Assembly: GCF_000284295.1 (NCBI RefSeq)
Contig: NC_017093.1
Coordinates: forward strand, 7,502,001-7,566,000
Reading direction: 5' to 3'
Source: Actinoplanes missouriensis 431
Lineage (GTDB): Bacteria; Actinomycetota; Actinomycetes; Mycobacteriales; Micromonosporaceae
Length of the DNA: 64,000 bases
The notes below the pieces were generated by a model that saw nothing but the letters and a program-made list of their open reading frames with translations, was not told the DNA's origin and searched no databases. This document shows positions 18,544 to 26,346 of this stretch, piece after piece. Position 1 is the stretch's first letter. Each line of letters begins with the position of its first letter. Both the position numbers and the translations under genes were made by a program.

Positions 18544-19876
18544 TCCCGGGCCCTCCTCCTTCCCGCAGCGCCGCGTCGAGTTGCTGGTTCAGCTCGCCGA
18601 GCAGGCCGTCCAGCCGCTTCTCGAGCACGATGACCTGGTGCTCGTCGAGCACCCGGCGGCCCTGTTCCAGCACGTAGACGCGCAGGCGGGGGTTGGCGAG
18701 CCCGGCGTAGAACTGGGCACCGGCCAGCATGTCGGCGTCCGGTGCTCCGGTGGCGAAGTCCGGCGCGATCGCGCCGGCGCGCTGGTGCCGCTCCCGTTCC
18801 TCGGCGATCTGCGCCCATGCCTCGGTGAGGCACCGGCGGGCCGCCGCGGCCGCCTCCTCGGTCGTCGCCTCCAGGTGGTACCAGGCCGCGCTGCACCGGG
18901 CGACCTCGGTACGTGCGGCGGCCTCGAGTGTGCCCCGCCGGGCCGTGGCCGACTCCAGACCCCGCCGGGACGCGCGCTCCCGGTCCGCGAACGGATTGTG
19001 CGACATCGCCTTCAGCGCGATCGCCGACATCGTCAGGAGCAGCAGCAACGCGACGAGCGGCCACTGCAGGCTGTCGTCGCGGATGCCCTGGCCGCGCAGC
19101 CATGCCCAGTATCCGAGGACGCCGGACACCATCAGCACGAAGAACACCGGCAGCGGCCAGCTGGGCCAGGGCAGATCCGTCTCCGATCGGGTCTGGGTGT
19201 CCGGCCGCCACACCCGGAACACCCGGTTGAACACGATGCGCCAGCTCAGCGGCCCACGCTCGGGCCGGCGCTCGGCGCGGACCCGGTGCCGGAACCACGG
19301 CGAGGCGAGGAGCGTGCCGGAGATGATCAGCGCGATCGCGATGCCCACGCCGGGGACGTAGGAGACCATCGTCTCCCACAGCGAGGGGTTCTCCTCGAGG
19401 TCGAGCGCGTCCTGGAACGTGGTCGCGAAGAAGTAGGAATCGTAGAGCGCGCTCGCCAGGATCATCCCCCACACCACAGGGGCGGCGAGCCACCAGGGAC
19501 GGGAACGACGATCCTCCGGGCCGTCGTGCCGATGGTCGTCCAGTACCTCACGGCGTCGCCGACCGGCCTCGGCCAGCCGCCGCTCGGAGCGCAGCCCGGC
19601 GAGCCGCTGCAGCGCGGCACCCGCGTCGTGCCAAGCCCGTACCAGCTGGTCGGCTGCCTCGCGGATGGTGGTGTACGCACTCGCGAGGCTCTCGTCAGCG
19701 GCCCGGGTGGCCCGGTTGATCAGCGCAGACTCCGAGTAGGAGAGCTGCTCTGGCTCGTACTTCGCCGGTTCGGCGGCGACCTGACCCAGCAGCGGCAGTG
19801 TGCCGCCGGAGCGGCGTGGACAGGGCACCGGCGCGTAGCGGCGGCCGTTCGCGCCGCTGGGAACCACATCGGTCAC
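18530..19876 (-). CDS. Four-helix membrane protein, last gene of the cyclase/NTPase cluster
   Basis: A 448-residue protein of no family I recognise. Residues 45-115 are helical and charged. Membrane helices are seen at about 128-152, 171-194, 239-260 and 271-291, the middle pair separated by a basic loop. Residues 300-440 form a long Ala/Glu/Arg helical region likely to be coiled coil. The GTG start at 19876 has GGAGGG seven bases upstream, lying in the end of the preceding gene, three bases after that gene's stop. It is the distal gene of the minus-strand cluster that begins at 27.06 kb and may anchor the complex at the membrane (inference). Confidence 0.7.
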   Translation of the reverse strand: MTDVVPSGANGRRYAPVPCPRRSGGTLPLLGQVAAEPAKYEPEQLSYSESALINRATRAADESLASAYTTIREAADQLVRAWHDAGAALQRLAGLRSERRLAEAGRRRREVLDDHRHDGPEDRRSRPWWLAAPVVWGMILASALYDSYFFATTFQDALDLEENPSLWETMVSYVPGVGIAIALIISGTLLASPWFRHRVRAERRPERGPLSWRIVFNRVFRVWRPDTQTRSETDLPWPSWPLPVFFVLMVSGVLGYWAWLRGQGIRDDSLQWPLVALLLLLTMSAIALKAMSHNPFADRERASRRGLESATARRGTLEAAARTEVARCSAAWYHLEATTEEAAAAARRCLTEAWAQIAEERERHQRAGAIAPDFATGAPDADMLAGAQFYAGLANPRLRVYVLEQGRRVLDEHQVIVLEKRLDGLLGELNQQLDAALREGGGPGTSRP

Positions 19877-19879
19877 CGG

Positions 19880-21085
19880 TCAGCCCTCCACCGTCGTCGC
19901 GATGATGTCGACGCGCCGGTCCCGCTGCAGGCACGACTGCTTCTCCGCCGGACACGTCGCGTCCCGCTCGCCTCGGCCGTCGTGCGTCACCCCGGAGATC
20001 CCGCTGTCCGTCAGAACCTTCGCGACCGCAGCCGCCCGGTCCTTCGACAGCTGGAGGTTGTGCCGGTCCGTGGCCCGCCGGTCGGCGTGCCCGATCACCT
20101 TGACCGCCTGGACCTGTGACGTCCGCATCCGGACGGCCAGCCCTTGCAGCGCGGCCCGGCCCTCCGGCCGGACGACCGCCGAGTCGGTGTCGAACAACAG
20201 ATCGGTCCGGACACTCGTCACCTCGTCGAGGTCCGGCGCACCGGCGTCCGGCACGAACGGCACGTCCGGATCCGCGGCGAGGCCGTCCGCGCCCGCCTCG
20301 CCGGACGACGCGACCGGGAGCGTCGAGACGTCGCAGAGCGCGGCCCCGGCCGTCTCGCACACCCGGCGCCAGAGATCGCCGAGGAAGGAGACGTGCCCAG
20401 TAGCCAGCGCGGACTGCCCGGATCCGGCATGCCCGACCCCCGCCATGATCAGGCTGACGCCGGCGAGCCGATCGCCCCAGCCGTCCCGCACCGGACAGGT
20501 CGCGATCAGCTTGTCGACGAAGGCCTGCTTGCCGGCGTTGCCGCCGGTCAGGTCGAGGCACCCGGTGGTGCTGAGGCCGTCGGTGCCGACCACCACGGTG
20601 CGAGGGCCGGCGTCGGCGTCCTTGACCGCGTCCGCCCCGGTGAAGATCCCGGCGAGCACATCGGTGCCGCCCATTTCCGGCTCGCTCCGGGTCGCCTCGC
20701 CGAGCCAGCCCTTGAGGCAGTCGGTGAACTCCGCCCGATCCAGCTCCCGGTTCTTCTCCCGGTTCGCGAACGAGAAAGTCAGCTTCTTCTCCGCGGTCCA
20801 CCGGACGCTGGAGGAGCTGCCGTCGAACGTACCGATGTAGACGTGATCGCCGCGCTGCACCGCCGCCTCGATCTGTGCGGTCAGCGCGGCGGTGTAGTCG
20901 GGGCGTCCGGTGCCGCCCCGCACCGAGGCGCTGACGTCGGCGAGCAATGCGGTCACGCCGCTCTCCGGGCGCTGCCGCTCGGTCATCCGGTCGCAGTCGG
21001 GCCCCTCGTCGTCGTCGCAGGCGGCCGCCGTCGTGGCGAGGAGGAGCAGGGCCAGCACCAGCAGCGCCCTTCCGAACCGGGCCAT
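19880..21085 (-). CDS. VWA-like and OmpA-like domain lipoprotein
   Basis: A 401-residue predicted lipoprotein. A signal peptide ends in the lipobox ATTAAAC (Cys 23). A von Willebrand A-like domain follows with a MIDAS-type ADVSASVR at about residues 49-56, GGTDVLAGI and VVVGTDGLSTTG. The C-terminal domain (about 275-401) is OmpA-like: FDTDSAVVRPEGRAAL, VIGHADRR, LSKDRAAAVAKVL and RDRRVDIIA. OmpA domains bind peptidoglycan. ATG at 21085 overlaps the preceding stop by one base (TGATG); the longer frame upstream is a shadow of the neighbour. It probably sits outside the membrane, fixed to the wall. Confidence 0.82.
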   Translation of the reverse strand: MARFGRALLVLALLLLATTAAACDDDEGPDCDRMTERQRPESGVTALLADVSASVRGGTGRPDYTAALTAQIEAAVQRGDHVYIGTFDGSSSSVRWTAEKKLTFSFANREKNRELDRAEFTDCLKGWLGEATRSEPEMGGTDVLAGIFTGADAVKDADAGPRTVVVGTDGLSTTGCLDLTGGNAGKQAFVDKLIATCPVRDGWGDRLAGVSLIMAGVGHAGSGQSALATGHVSFLGDLWRRVCETAGAALCDVSTLPVASSGEAGADGLAADPDVPFVPDAGAPDLDEVTSVRTDLLFDTDSAVVRPEGRAALQGLAVRMRTSQVQAVKVIGHADRRATDRHNLQLSKDRAAAVAKVLTDSGISGVTHDGRGERDATCPAEKQSCLQRDRRVDIIATTVEG

Positions 21086-21894
21086 CACGACCGCCCCGCG
21101 GTGAGCTCGGCCTCGACGATGTCCCGGACGAACTTCTTGTCCTCCTCGCCGAGCTGGCTGACGAAGGCAGCGGCGGCGGACGCGTACATCTCGGCGAACT
21201 CGAACATGCCGAGCTGCTGGTGGTCGAGGGCGGCCTGGCCGAGCACGTCGACCAGATCCTGGCCCTGCTGCCGGCGCTTGGCGGCCAGCAGATCCAGGAT
21301 CTCCGCGAAATGGCGGTCGGTGAGCTGGGCCGCGGCCACCGTGATCGGGCTGACGCCCAGCTCGGTGAGGACCTTCCGCCAGCGGGTGACGAGGTTCTCC
21401 ACCATCTCGGCCCGGCGGTTGCCGATCTCGGTCTCCTGGTTCAGGTCGATGCGGCGGAGCGCGTACGGGACCAGATGCTCCCGGACCCGTTCGTCCGGCC
21501 GGACCCGGATCTCGGCGACACACCGGATCTGCCCCCGATCGGTGTCGTAGCACCACTCGGCGGCCTCCGCCCGCATCCGCTCCTCGGCCGCGTCGGCGGC
21601 GTCCGGGTCGAACTGTCGGCCGATCCGCCAAACGCGCCGCCGCAGCTCGTCGTGCGCGGCCGGGGTGTACTCGACGGACTGCCGGACCAGCTCGCTGTGG
21701 TCCATCACCGAGCTGATCCACTCCAGGTCCGCGATCACCTGGAACTCGTAGACGTCTCCTTTGGACAGGACCGGGACGGCGTCGCCCGGAGTGCTGGGCC
21801 GGTGCCGCACTTCGGGCAGGGCCGAGCGGTCGGGTCCGGTGTCCGGGCCCGCAAGCCAGGTGCGGAACCGCCTCCACCACGATTGCTGTGCCAT
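21085..21894 (-). CDS. Divergent SPFH/band-7-like protein
   Basis: A 269-residue protein. The pattern (a strand-rich start with VYEFQVIADLEWIS, a helix with VRQSVEYTPAAHDELRRRVWRIGRQFDPDAADAAEERMRAE, then GQIRCVAEIRVRPDERVREHLVPYALRRIDLNQE and helical ends) resembles actinobacterial SPFH-like proteins. There is no N-terminal membrane helix, only a Trp/Arg-rich segment that could bind membranes. ATG at 21894 has an AGGAG site eight bases upstream. It lies 37 bases after the NTPase gene and is coupled to the lipoprotein gene. The SPFH assignment is tentative. Confidence 0.6.
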   Translation of the reverse strand: MAQQSWWRRFRTWLAGPDTGPDRSALPEVRHRPSTPGDAVPVLSKGDVYEFQVIADLEWISSVMDHSELVRQSVEYTPAAHDELRRRVWRIGRQFDPDAADAAEERMRAEAAEWCYDTDRGQIRCVAEIRVRPDERVREHLVPYALRRIDLNQETEIGNRRAEMVENLVTRWRKVLTELGVSPITVAAAQLTDRHFAEILDLLAAKRRQQGQDLVDVLGQAALDHQQLGMFEFAEMYASAAAAFVSQLGEEDKKFVRDIVEAELTAGRS

Positions 21895-21931
21895 GTGAAC
21901 TACTCCTGAGGGGTCGGAAGCTGACGAGGGG

Positions 21932-24148
21932 TCAGAGCGAGGTGAGGAGCTCACGGGCGGACCTGCACTCCCGCGCCCACTGGCGCAGGGTGAATCGGGC
22001 CCGGCCGTCCAGCGGGGGTTTGAAGATCTCGGCGCACAGCGGGAGGAGCAGTTTCCGCAGTTCCCCGTCGCTGTCCGCGCGGCGCAGCCAGGCGTGCAGG
22101 ACCCACCAGGCCCGGCGTCCGGTGGTCGGGCCGGCGAGCGCGGCGCGCCACGGCTCGACGAGTGCGTCGGCGCCGCCGCGGTCCGCGGCCATGTCGGCGA
22201 GCAACCGCGGCCATTGCGACCGCGGGGCCTCCCCGGCCAGCACCGCGATGAGGATCAGCGAGCGGGCCGCGTGCACCTGGATCCGGTACAGGTCGTCACG
22301 CATCCAGGTGAGCAGTTCCTCGCGAATCTCCGCCGGGTGGTTCAGGTACAGGCGCTGCATGGTTCGGGCGATCGATGCGCTGCCGTTCAGGTCGGCGCGA
22401 GCAGCGAGGAGGTGGAGGTCGTCGAGCGCCTCGCGGACGAACAACTCGCCGAGCCGGGTCCCGTACGCCCGGGCCGCCGCGTCATGCAACCGGCTGTTCC
22501 GGGCGGCACGTGCCCACTCCCGGACCCGGCTCCGGATCGGGCCGAGGAGCCGGTCCTCCTCGGTGGCCGTGTCCACCGCCCACGCGGCGGCCTGCCGCAG
22601 GTCGCCCGACTCGGACAGCGCCCACGGGCGGATCAGCTCCCGCCATACCTCGTCGAAGTCGTGCGCGGCCAGCCACCCGGCGACCGAGGCCGCCCGCAGC
22701 CGGATGCCGGGCCGCTCCTGGCGGACCAGCCGGTCCAGCCACCGGCGTACCGGTGGGCGGCCCTGGTCGAAGTCGTTCCAGGCCACGTCCAGGATGTCGA
22801 ACGGCATCCGGACGTCCACGAACCGGACCCGGCGCGGCCGGTCGGCCGGGTCGAACCGGAGCAGGCTCGCCTGGTCCGGGACGCTGAGGATCTCCTCCAC
22901 GCCGCCGTCGAAGATCACCCGGTCCGGGTCGGCCTCACTGTTCTGCTCCGCCCAGAGGATCTCGTACAGCTGCTGCCCGACGTGGAAGACGTCGGCCAGG
23001 GTGTAGCCGACGAAAGCCGCGTACGCGATCTGCACCGCCTGCCGCCGCGGCTCCATCGGCGCCGAGGTGTCCTTCCGGCCGCCTTTGACAAGCGTGAACG
23101 CCAGGTCCCGGGCCCGGCCGCGAATCCGCCCGAGCACTGCCGCGAGCGAGCCCTGCTCGCCGTCCCAGCAGGACAGCGCCTGGGCGAGATCGGCCACCGA
23201 CGCCGGGCGCGGATGGGTCTCCAGCTGCTCCTTGATCTCCGGCAGGTCCAGGGCCCGTTCGATGAAATCCGGGTGACATGCGCCACCACAGACCGTGCAC
23301 GAGCCCACGCACGCGGACCGGCGGCGTAGCGCGAACCCCAGGTGCCGGCGCAGCACCGACTCCGGGTCCGGCAAGCCGGGCCGGATCTCGTAACGGCTCA
23401 GCGACGCACCGCTCGAGCCGGCCTGAGTTCCGATGATCACCAGGTACGCGTTCACGGCCGCGGCGAGCGTCGCGAACGTGTCCAGCAGAGCCGGCGTGAC
23501 GGTGCCGGGATCGGCGAGCTCCAGCACCACACCCGCGTCCGGGACCAGCAGGTCGTCCTGCCGGGCCAGGTCGACGAGCGACACACCCTTCTCCGGGAAG
23601 TGCACACCGTGCACCTCCTGTCCGGCCGCAGCCCTGGCGGCAAGCCGCTCGGCGAGAAAACGCCGCCCGGTGCCGGGCTCGCCGCACTCGTAGACGACCC
23701 TTTCGTTCCGCAACGTGGTGACGAACTCCGCGAAATTCGGCACCTGGACGAACGTCTGATCCGCCTCGGTGAGCTGGGCCGCGCTCCGGTGATAGCGCAG
23801 GGCGGTGACCTGCCGGCCGTCCGGCAGCTCGATCACCGTCATGGTGGCGTTGTCGCCGACGATGATGCCCTTGCTGTTCTTGATCGCGGTCTTGAAGTCG
23901 TGGTCGGACCGGGCCCCCTCGGGCTGCTCGCCCTGGCTGGTCCAGCTCTGGTCCGCCGCGTTCGAAGCAGACCTGTCGCCGCCCGGCGCGGCCTGATGGG
24001 AGCCGGCCGACTCGGCTTGGTGGGAGCCGGCCGGCGCGGCCTGACGGGGAGCGACCGGGGGCGCCTGAACAGCCGGTTCGGCGGGCTGCTCGGCCGGTTC
24101 CTTCGCCGCCGGCTCGTCCGGCGGCGGCGCGGCCTCCTCGGGATTCAT
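21932..24148 (-). CDS. Degenerate P-loop NTPase with GIIVGD motif and helical repeats
   Basis: A 738-residue protein. Residues 1-80 are Pro/Ala/Gln-rich and disordered. NSKGIIVGDNATMTVI (91-106) closely matches the C-terminus of the protein encoded just upstream. A P-loop NTPase-like domain follows, with GEPGTGRR at 156-163, where Arg replaces the usual Walker A Lys. Four cysteines (280, 284, 287, 291) could bind zinc. The rest is helical and HEAT-like. It shares a four-base overlap (ATGA) with the cyclase-like gene. The layout resembles NTPase switches of bacterial conflict systems, with the motif as a docking or amyloid-like signalling element; both are inference. Confidence 0.7.
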   Translation of the reverse strand: MNPEEAAPPPDEPAAKEPAEQPAEPAVQAPPVAPRQAAPAGSHQAESAGSHQAAPGGDRSASNAADQSWTSQGEQPEGARSDHDFKTAIKNSKGIIVGDNATMTVIELPDGRQVTALRYHRSAAQLTEADQTFVQVPNFAEFVTTLRNERVVYECGEPGTGRRFLAERLAARAAAGQEVHGVHFPEKGVSLVDLARQDDLLVPDAGVVLELADPGTVTPALLDTFATLAAAVNAYLVIIGTQAGSSGASLSRYEIRPGLPDPESVLRRHLGFALRRRSACVGSCTVCGGACHPDFIERALDLPEIKEQLETHPRPASVADLAQALSCWDGEQGSLAAVLGRIRGRARDLAFTLVKGGRKDTSAPMEPRRQAVQIAYAAFVGYTLADVFHVGQQLYEILWAEQNSEADPDRVIFDGGVEEILSVPDQASLLRFDPADRPRRVRFVDVRMPFDILDVAWNDFDQGRPPVRRWLDRLVRQERPGIRLRAASVAGWLAAHDFDEVWRELIRPWALSESGDLRQAAAWAVDTATEEDRLLGPIRSRVREWARAARNSRLHDAAARAYGTRLGELFVREALDDLHLLAARADLNGSASIARTMQRLYLNHPAEIREELLTWMRDDLYRIQVHAARSLILIAVLAGEAPRSQWPRLLADMAADRGGADALVEPWRAALAGPTTGRRAWWVLHAWLRRADSDGELRKLLLPLCAEIFKPPLDGRARFTLRQWARECRSARELLTSL

Positions 24149-24939
24149 TCCTCGGCCCCGCCCCGGTACTGATGGACCGTGCCGTAGTCGCCGACGATGA
24201 TGCCGGAGCTGCGCTTGATACGGACTCCACCGGGTGGGGCCGCCGGCTTCGGCTTCGGATCACCGACCGGCGCCCGCCCCGCCTCGTCCGCTGCCGGTGC
24301 CCGGACCACCTCGTGAGCGACCTGCGCCCGGACCGCCCCGTCCACATCCGGCGGCTCGAACCCCGGCAGGTACAACCAGGCGATCTGCTCCCGGCCCTCG
24401 ATCCTCAGCTCCAAGCGCCGGAAATGCCGCGGGTCCAGGCCCAGCGCCCGGTACGGCACCGCCCGCTGATACACCGTGTCGGACACCAGCGCGCAGATCG
24501 GCGCGTCCGGCACCGCCGTCATGGCCTCCCGGTTGGCGGGGTGCTCCTGGAGCCGGGCGGCGATCACCAGCGGGTCCCCGCCGCGCGGCACCCCCCGCGC
24601 GTCGACCTGGATGTCTCCCGAGTCGAGGCCCAGCCGGAGCCGGAGCTGGTGTTCCTTCGTCTTGTTGCCGTTGTACCGGACCAGCGCGGCCGCCAGCCGG
24701 GGCAGAGCCGTGGCGAGCAGCGTCGCTGGGGCGACGCCGGCCGGCGCCACGCTCATCTCGCCGTCGCCGCGGCTGCTGCGGGCCCACTCGCCGGGCTGCC
24801 CCGCCGCGGCGATAGCTGCGCCGATCGCCTCCTCGGCCGCGAGTCCGAGTTCCGAGTGCCGTGGGTAGCCTCCGGGGCTGGACCTGACGATGTCCGACGA
24901 CACGGCAGTGCCGGGCCGGGGAAGAGTTTCCTCGTACAT
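24145..24939 (-). CDS. Class III nucleotide-cyclase-fold protein with C-terminal GIIVGD motif
   Basis: A 264-residue protein. Residues 10-192 follow the class III adenylate/guanylate cyclase pattern: SSDIVRS with metal-binding-type Asp 16, RGDGEMSV with Asp 59, LRLRLGLDSGDIQVDARGVPRGG and IAARLQ. Both metal aspartates and Arg 129 are present. The transition-state Asn normally four residues before that Arg reads Val, so catalysis is uncertain. A Pro/Ala/Arg linker leads to SSGIIVGDYGTVHQ at 244-257, the motif shared with the next protein. Start is ATG at 24939. Such proteins are common in actinobacterial conflict islands; Pycsar cyclases (PycC) have the same fold. Confidence 0.75.
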   Translation of the reverse strand: MYEETLPRPGTAVSSDIVRSSPGGYPRHSELGLAAEEAIGAAIAAAGQPGEWARSSRGDGEMSVAPAGVAPATLLATALPRLAAALVRYNGNKTKEHQLRLRLGLDSGDIQVDARGVPRGGDPLVIAARLQEHPANREAMTAVPDAPICALVSDTVYQRAVPYRALGLDPRHFRRLELRIEGREQIAWLYLPGFEPPDVDGAVRAQVAHEVVRAPAADEAGRAPVGDPKPKPAAPPGGVRIKRSSGIIVGDYGTVHQYRGGAEE

Positions 24940-25004
24940 GGAAATTCCTTGATCCTCAGACGATGGAGGTTCAACTCTCAGTAACCAACCCCGACCGACG
25001 CCAG

Positions 25005-25029
25005 CTGATCTTCATCAAATGATGAAGAT
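25005..25029 (-). promoter_or_regulatory. AT-rich palindrome with FNR-like box upstream of the cyclase gene
   Basis: ATCTTCATCA (25008-25017) is followed after AA by its exact reverse complement TGATGAAGAT (25020-25029). Overlapping it on the minus strand is TTGAT-GAAG-ATCAG (25018-25005), nine of ten bases of the FNR box TTGAT-N4-ATCAA. It begins directly after the stop of the Crp/Fnr gene and lies about 70 bases before the cyclase start. It could be an operator for a Crp/Fnr protein of the cluster, or a short terminator between the genes. Confidence 0.5.
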
Positions 25030-25707
25030 TTACCGGATGCCCGCGATCTTCTCGATCGCCGCGAGGTTCTTCACCAAGATCGATCGGTGTTCAGTCTCCA
25101 AATAGCCCAGACCTGCGAATTTGCGCAGAATCCGGTGTACCGACACGGCCGATGCACCCACACGCATCGCCAGGTCGCCCTGGGTGCACCACACCCGCTC
25201 GGGTTCCGGTGAATGTGAATCCACCGCATTTACATAGTCACAGAGAGCAACCGCAACGCGCCCTTCGACGTCCGCCGAGGCGGTTACGAAGCGGTTCTCC
25301 GCGGCACGCAGCCGCTCGGTCAGCGAGCGGGCGAGCACCCGGTACGCACGCGGGTGCGAGTCCAGGTACCTGTCGAAGACCTCACCCGCGAGCCGCTGCA
25401 CCAGCACGCGGCGATACGCCACAGCGGAGGCGGACCGCGGCCGCCGGTCCAGATGGGCGACCTCGCCCAGCAGATCGCCGCGCGTACAGGAGGCGACCCG
25501 GTGCTGACCCCCGCCCAGCTTCGACACCATGATCCGGACCTCACCGGAGTGCACCACGAAGACGTGGTTGCCCGGCTCGCCCTGGTGGAGGATGTACACC
25601 CCGCCGTTGTAGGCCTCGAACCCGCCGAGCTTGACGAGGTCGCTCCGGTCCAGCGCCGGCAACCGCCCGACGAACGACGTCTGCGGCCAGGGCTCGATGT
25701 CGCTCAA
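25030..25707 (-). CDS. Crp/Fnr-family regulator 2 with cyclic-nucleotide pocket
   Basis: A 225-residue protein with an N-terminal cyclic-nucleotide-binding barrel, a long dimer helix and a C-terminal winged helix (WCTQGDLAMRVGASAVSVHRILRKF). The phosphate-binding cassette is well kept: GDLLGEVAHLDRRPRSAS, with Glu 82 and Arg 91 in the positions that hold the ribose and phosphate of cAMP in CRP. I see no Fe-S cysteine cluster as in FNR. The TTG start at 25707 is supported by GGAGGAG six bases upstream. It lies between the PycTM-like and cyclase-like genes, so it may sense a product of the cyclase (inference). Confidence 0.88.
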   Translation of the reverse strand: MSDIEPWPQTSFVGRLPALDRSDLVKLGGFEAYNGGVYILHQGEPGNHVFVVHSGEVRIMVSKLGGGQHRVASCTRGDLLGEVAHLDRRPRSASAVAYRRVLVQRLAGEVFDRYLDSHPRAYRVLARSLTERLRAAENRFVTASADVEGRVAVALCDYVNAVDSHSPEPERVWCTQGDLAMRVGASAVSVHRILRKFAGLGYLETEHRSILVKNLAAIEKIAGIR

Positions 25708-25764
25708 GGGACACTCCTCCCGGATGGCTTCGGCACACAGGTGAGGGGACGCCAGAGGGGTACG

Positions 25765-26346
25765 TCAGAGGGCGACGGCGAGGAAGAGGACGGCGGCGAG
25801 CATGCCGAAGACCGTCCCGGCCCGGATCCAGCGGAACTTCAGCACCGCGAGCCGGCTCAGCCAGCACAACTGGCTGACCAGCCCGGCCATGGTGTCCCCG
25901 GCCGCCTGTTCCAGGCAGCGGCGGACCCGGTCCGGGTCTCGCAGGCGGTACACGTGTCCGAAATAGGCGATCAACTCCAGGTCCGAGGCGCCCCGGGTCC
26001 GCGGGAACAGGGCGAGCGCGAACGCGGCCGCCGCCAGCGCGACGCAGATCAGGCCGGCGGGCACCATCCCGGCCGGCGCGCCGGCCACCGGCCAGGCCCG
26101 TTCCAGCGGAACCCCCCAGAGCGCGATCAGGCCGGCCGTCCCGGCGCCCAGGATGGAGAGCCACTGCGCTGCCTTCGCGTCGGCCCGCCGGACCTCCTCC
26201 CGAGTCTCCGCGATCAGCCGCCGGGTGAGCCGGACCTCGGCCGAGGCGTCGCTGCGGGTCACCGGCGCGGTCGGCGCGCCCACCATTCCTTGATTCATGC
26301 CTTCAGGCTGACGGTCCGCTCGGGTGCGCATCCGGTCGATCGTCAC
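25765..26346 (-). CDS. PycTM-like (Pycsar effector) membrane protein
   Basis: A 193-residue protein matching the layout of the Pycsar effector domain (PycTM). A helix LTRRLIAETREEVRRADAKA (40-59) carries the conserved D-x-K-A at 56-59. Two membrane helices follow (63-79 and 92-113), then a soluble part (YFGHVYRLRDPDRVRRCL), a helix QLCWLSRLAVLKFRWIR, and a last membrane helix (173-192). In Pycsar defence, PycTM responds to cCMP or cUMP made by a PycC cyclase and damages the membrane. GTG at 26346 overlaps the preceding Crp stop (GTGA); ATG at 26298 is an alternative start. The domain call is by pattern, not by search. Confidence 0.72.
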   Translation of the reverse strand: MTIDRMRTRADRQPEGMNQGMVGAPTAPVTRSDASAEVRLTRRLIAETREEVRRADAKAAQWLSILGAGTAGLIALWGVPLERAWPVAGAPAGMVPAGLICVALAAAAFALALFPRTRGASDLELIAYFGHVYRLRDPDRVRRCLEQAAGDTMAGLVSQLCWLSRLAVLKFRWIRAGTVFGMLAAVLFLAVAL

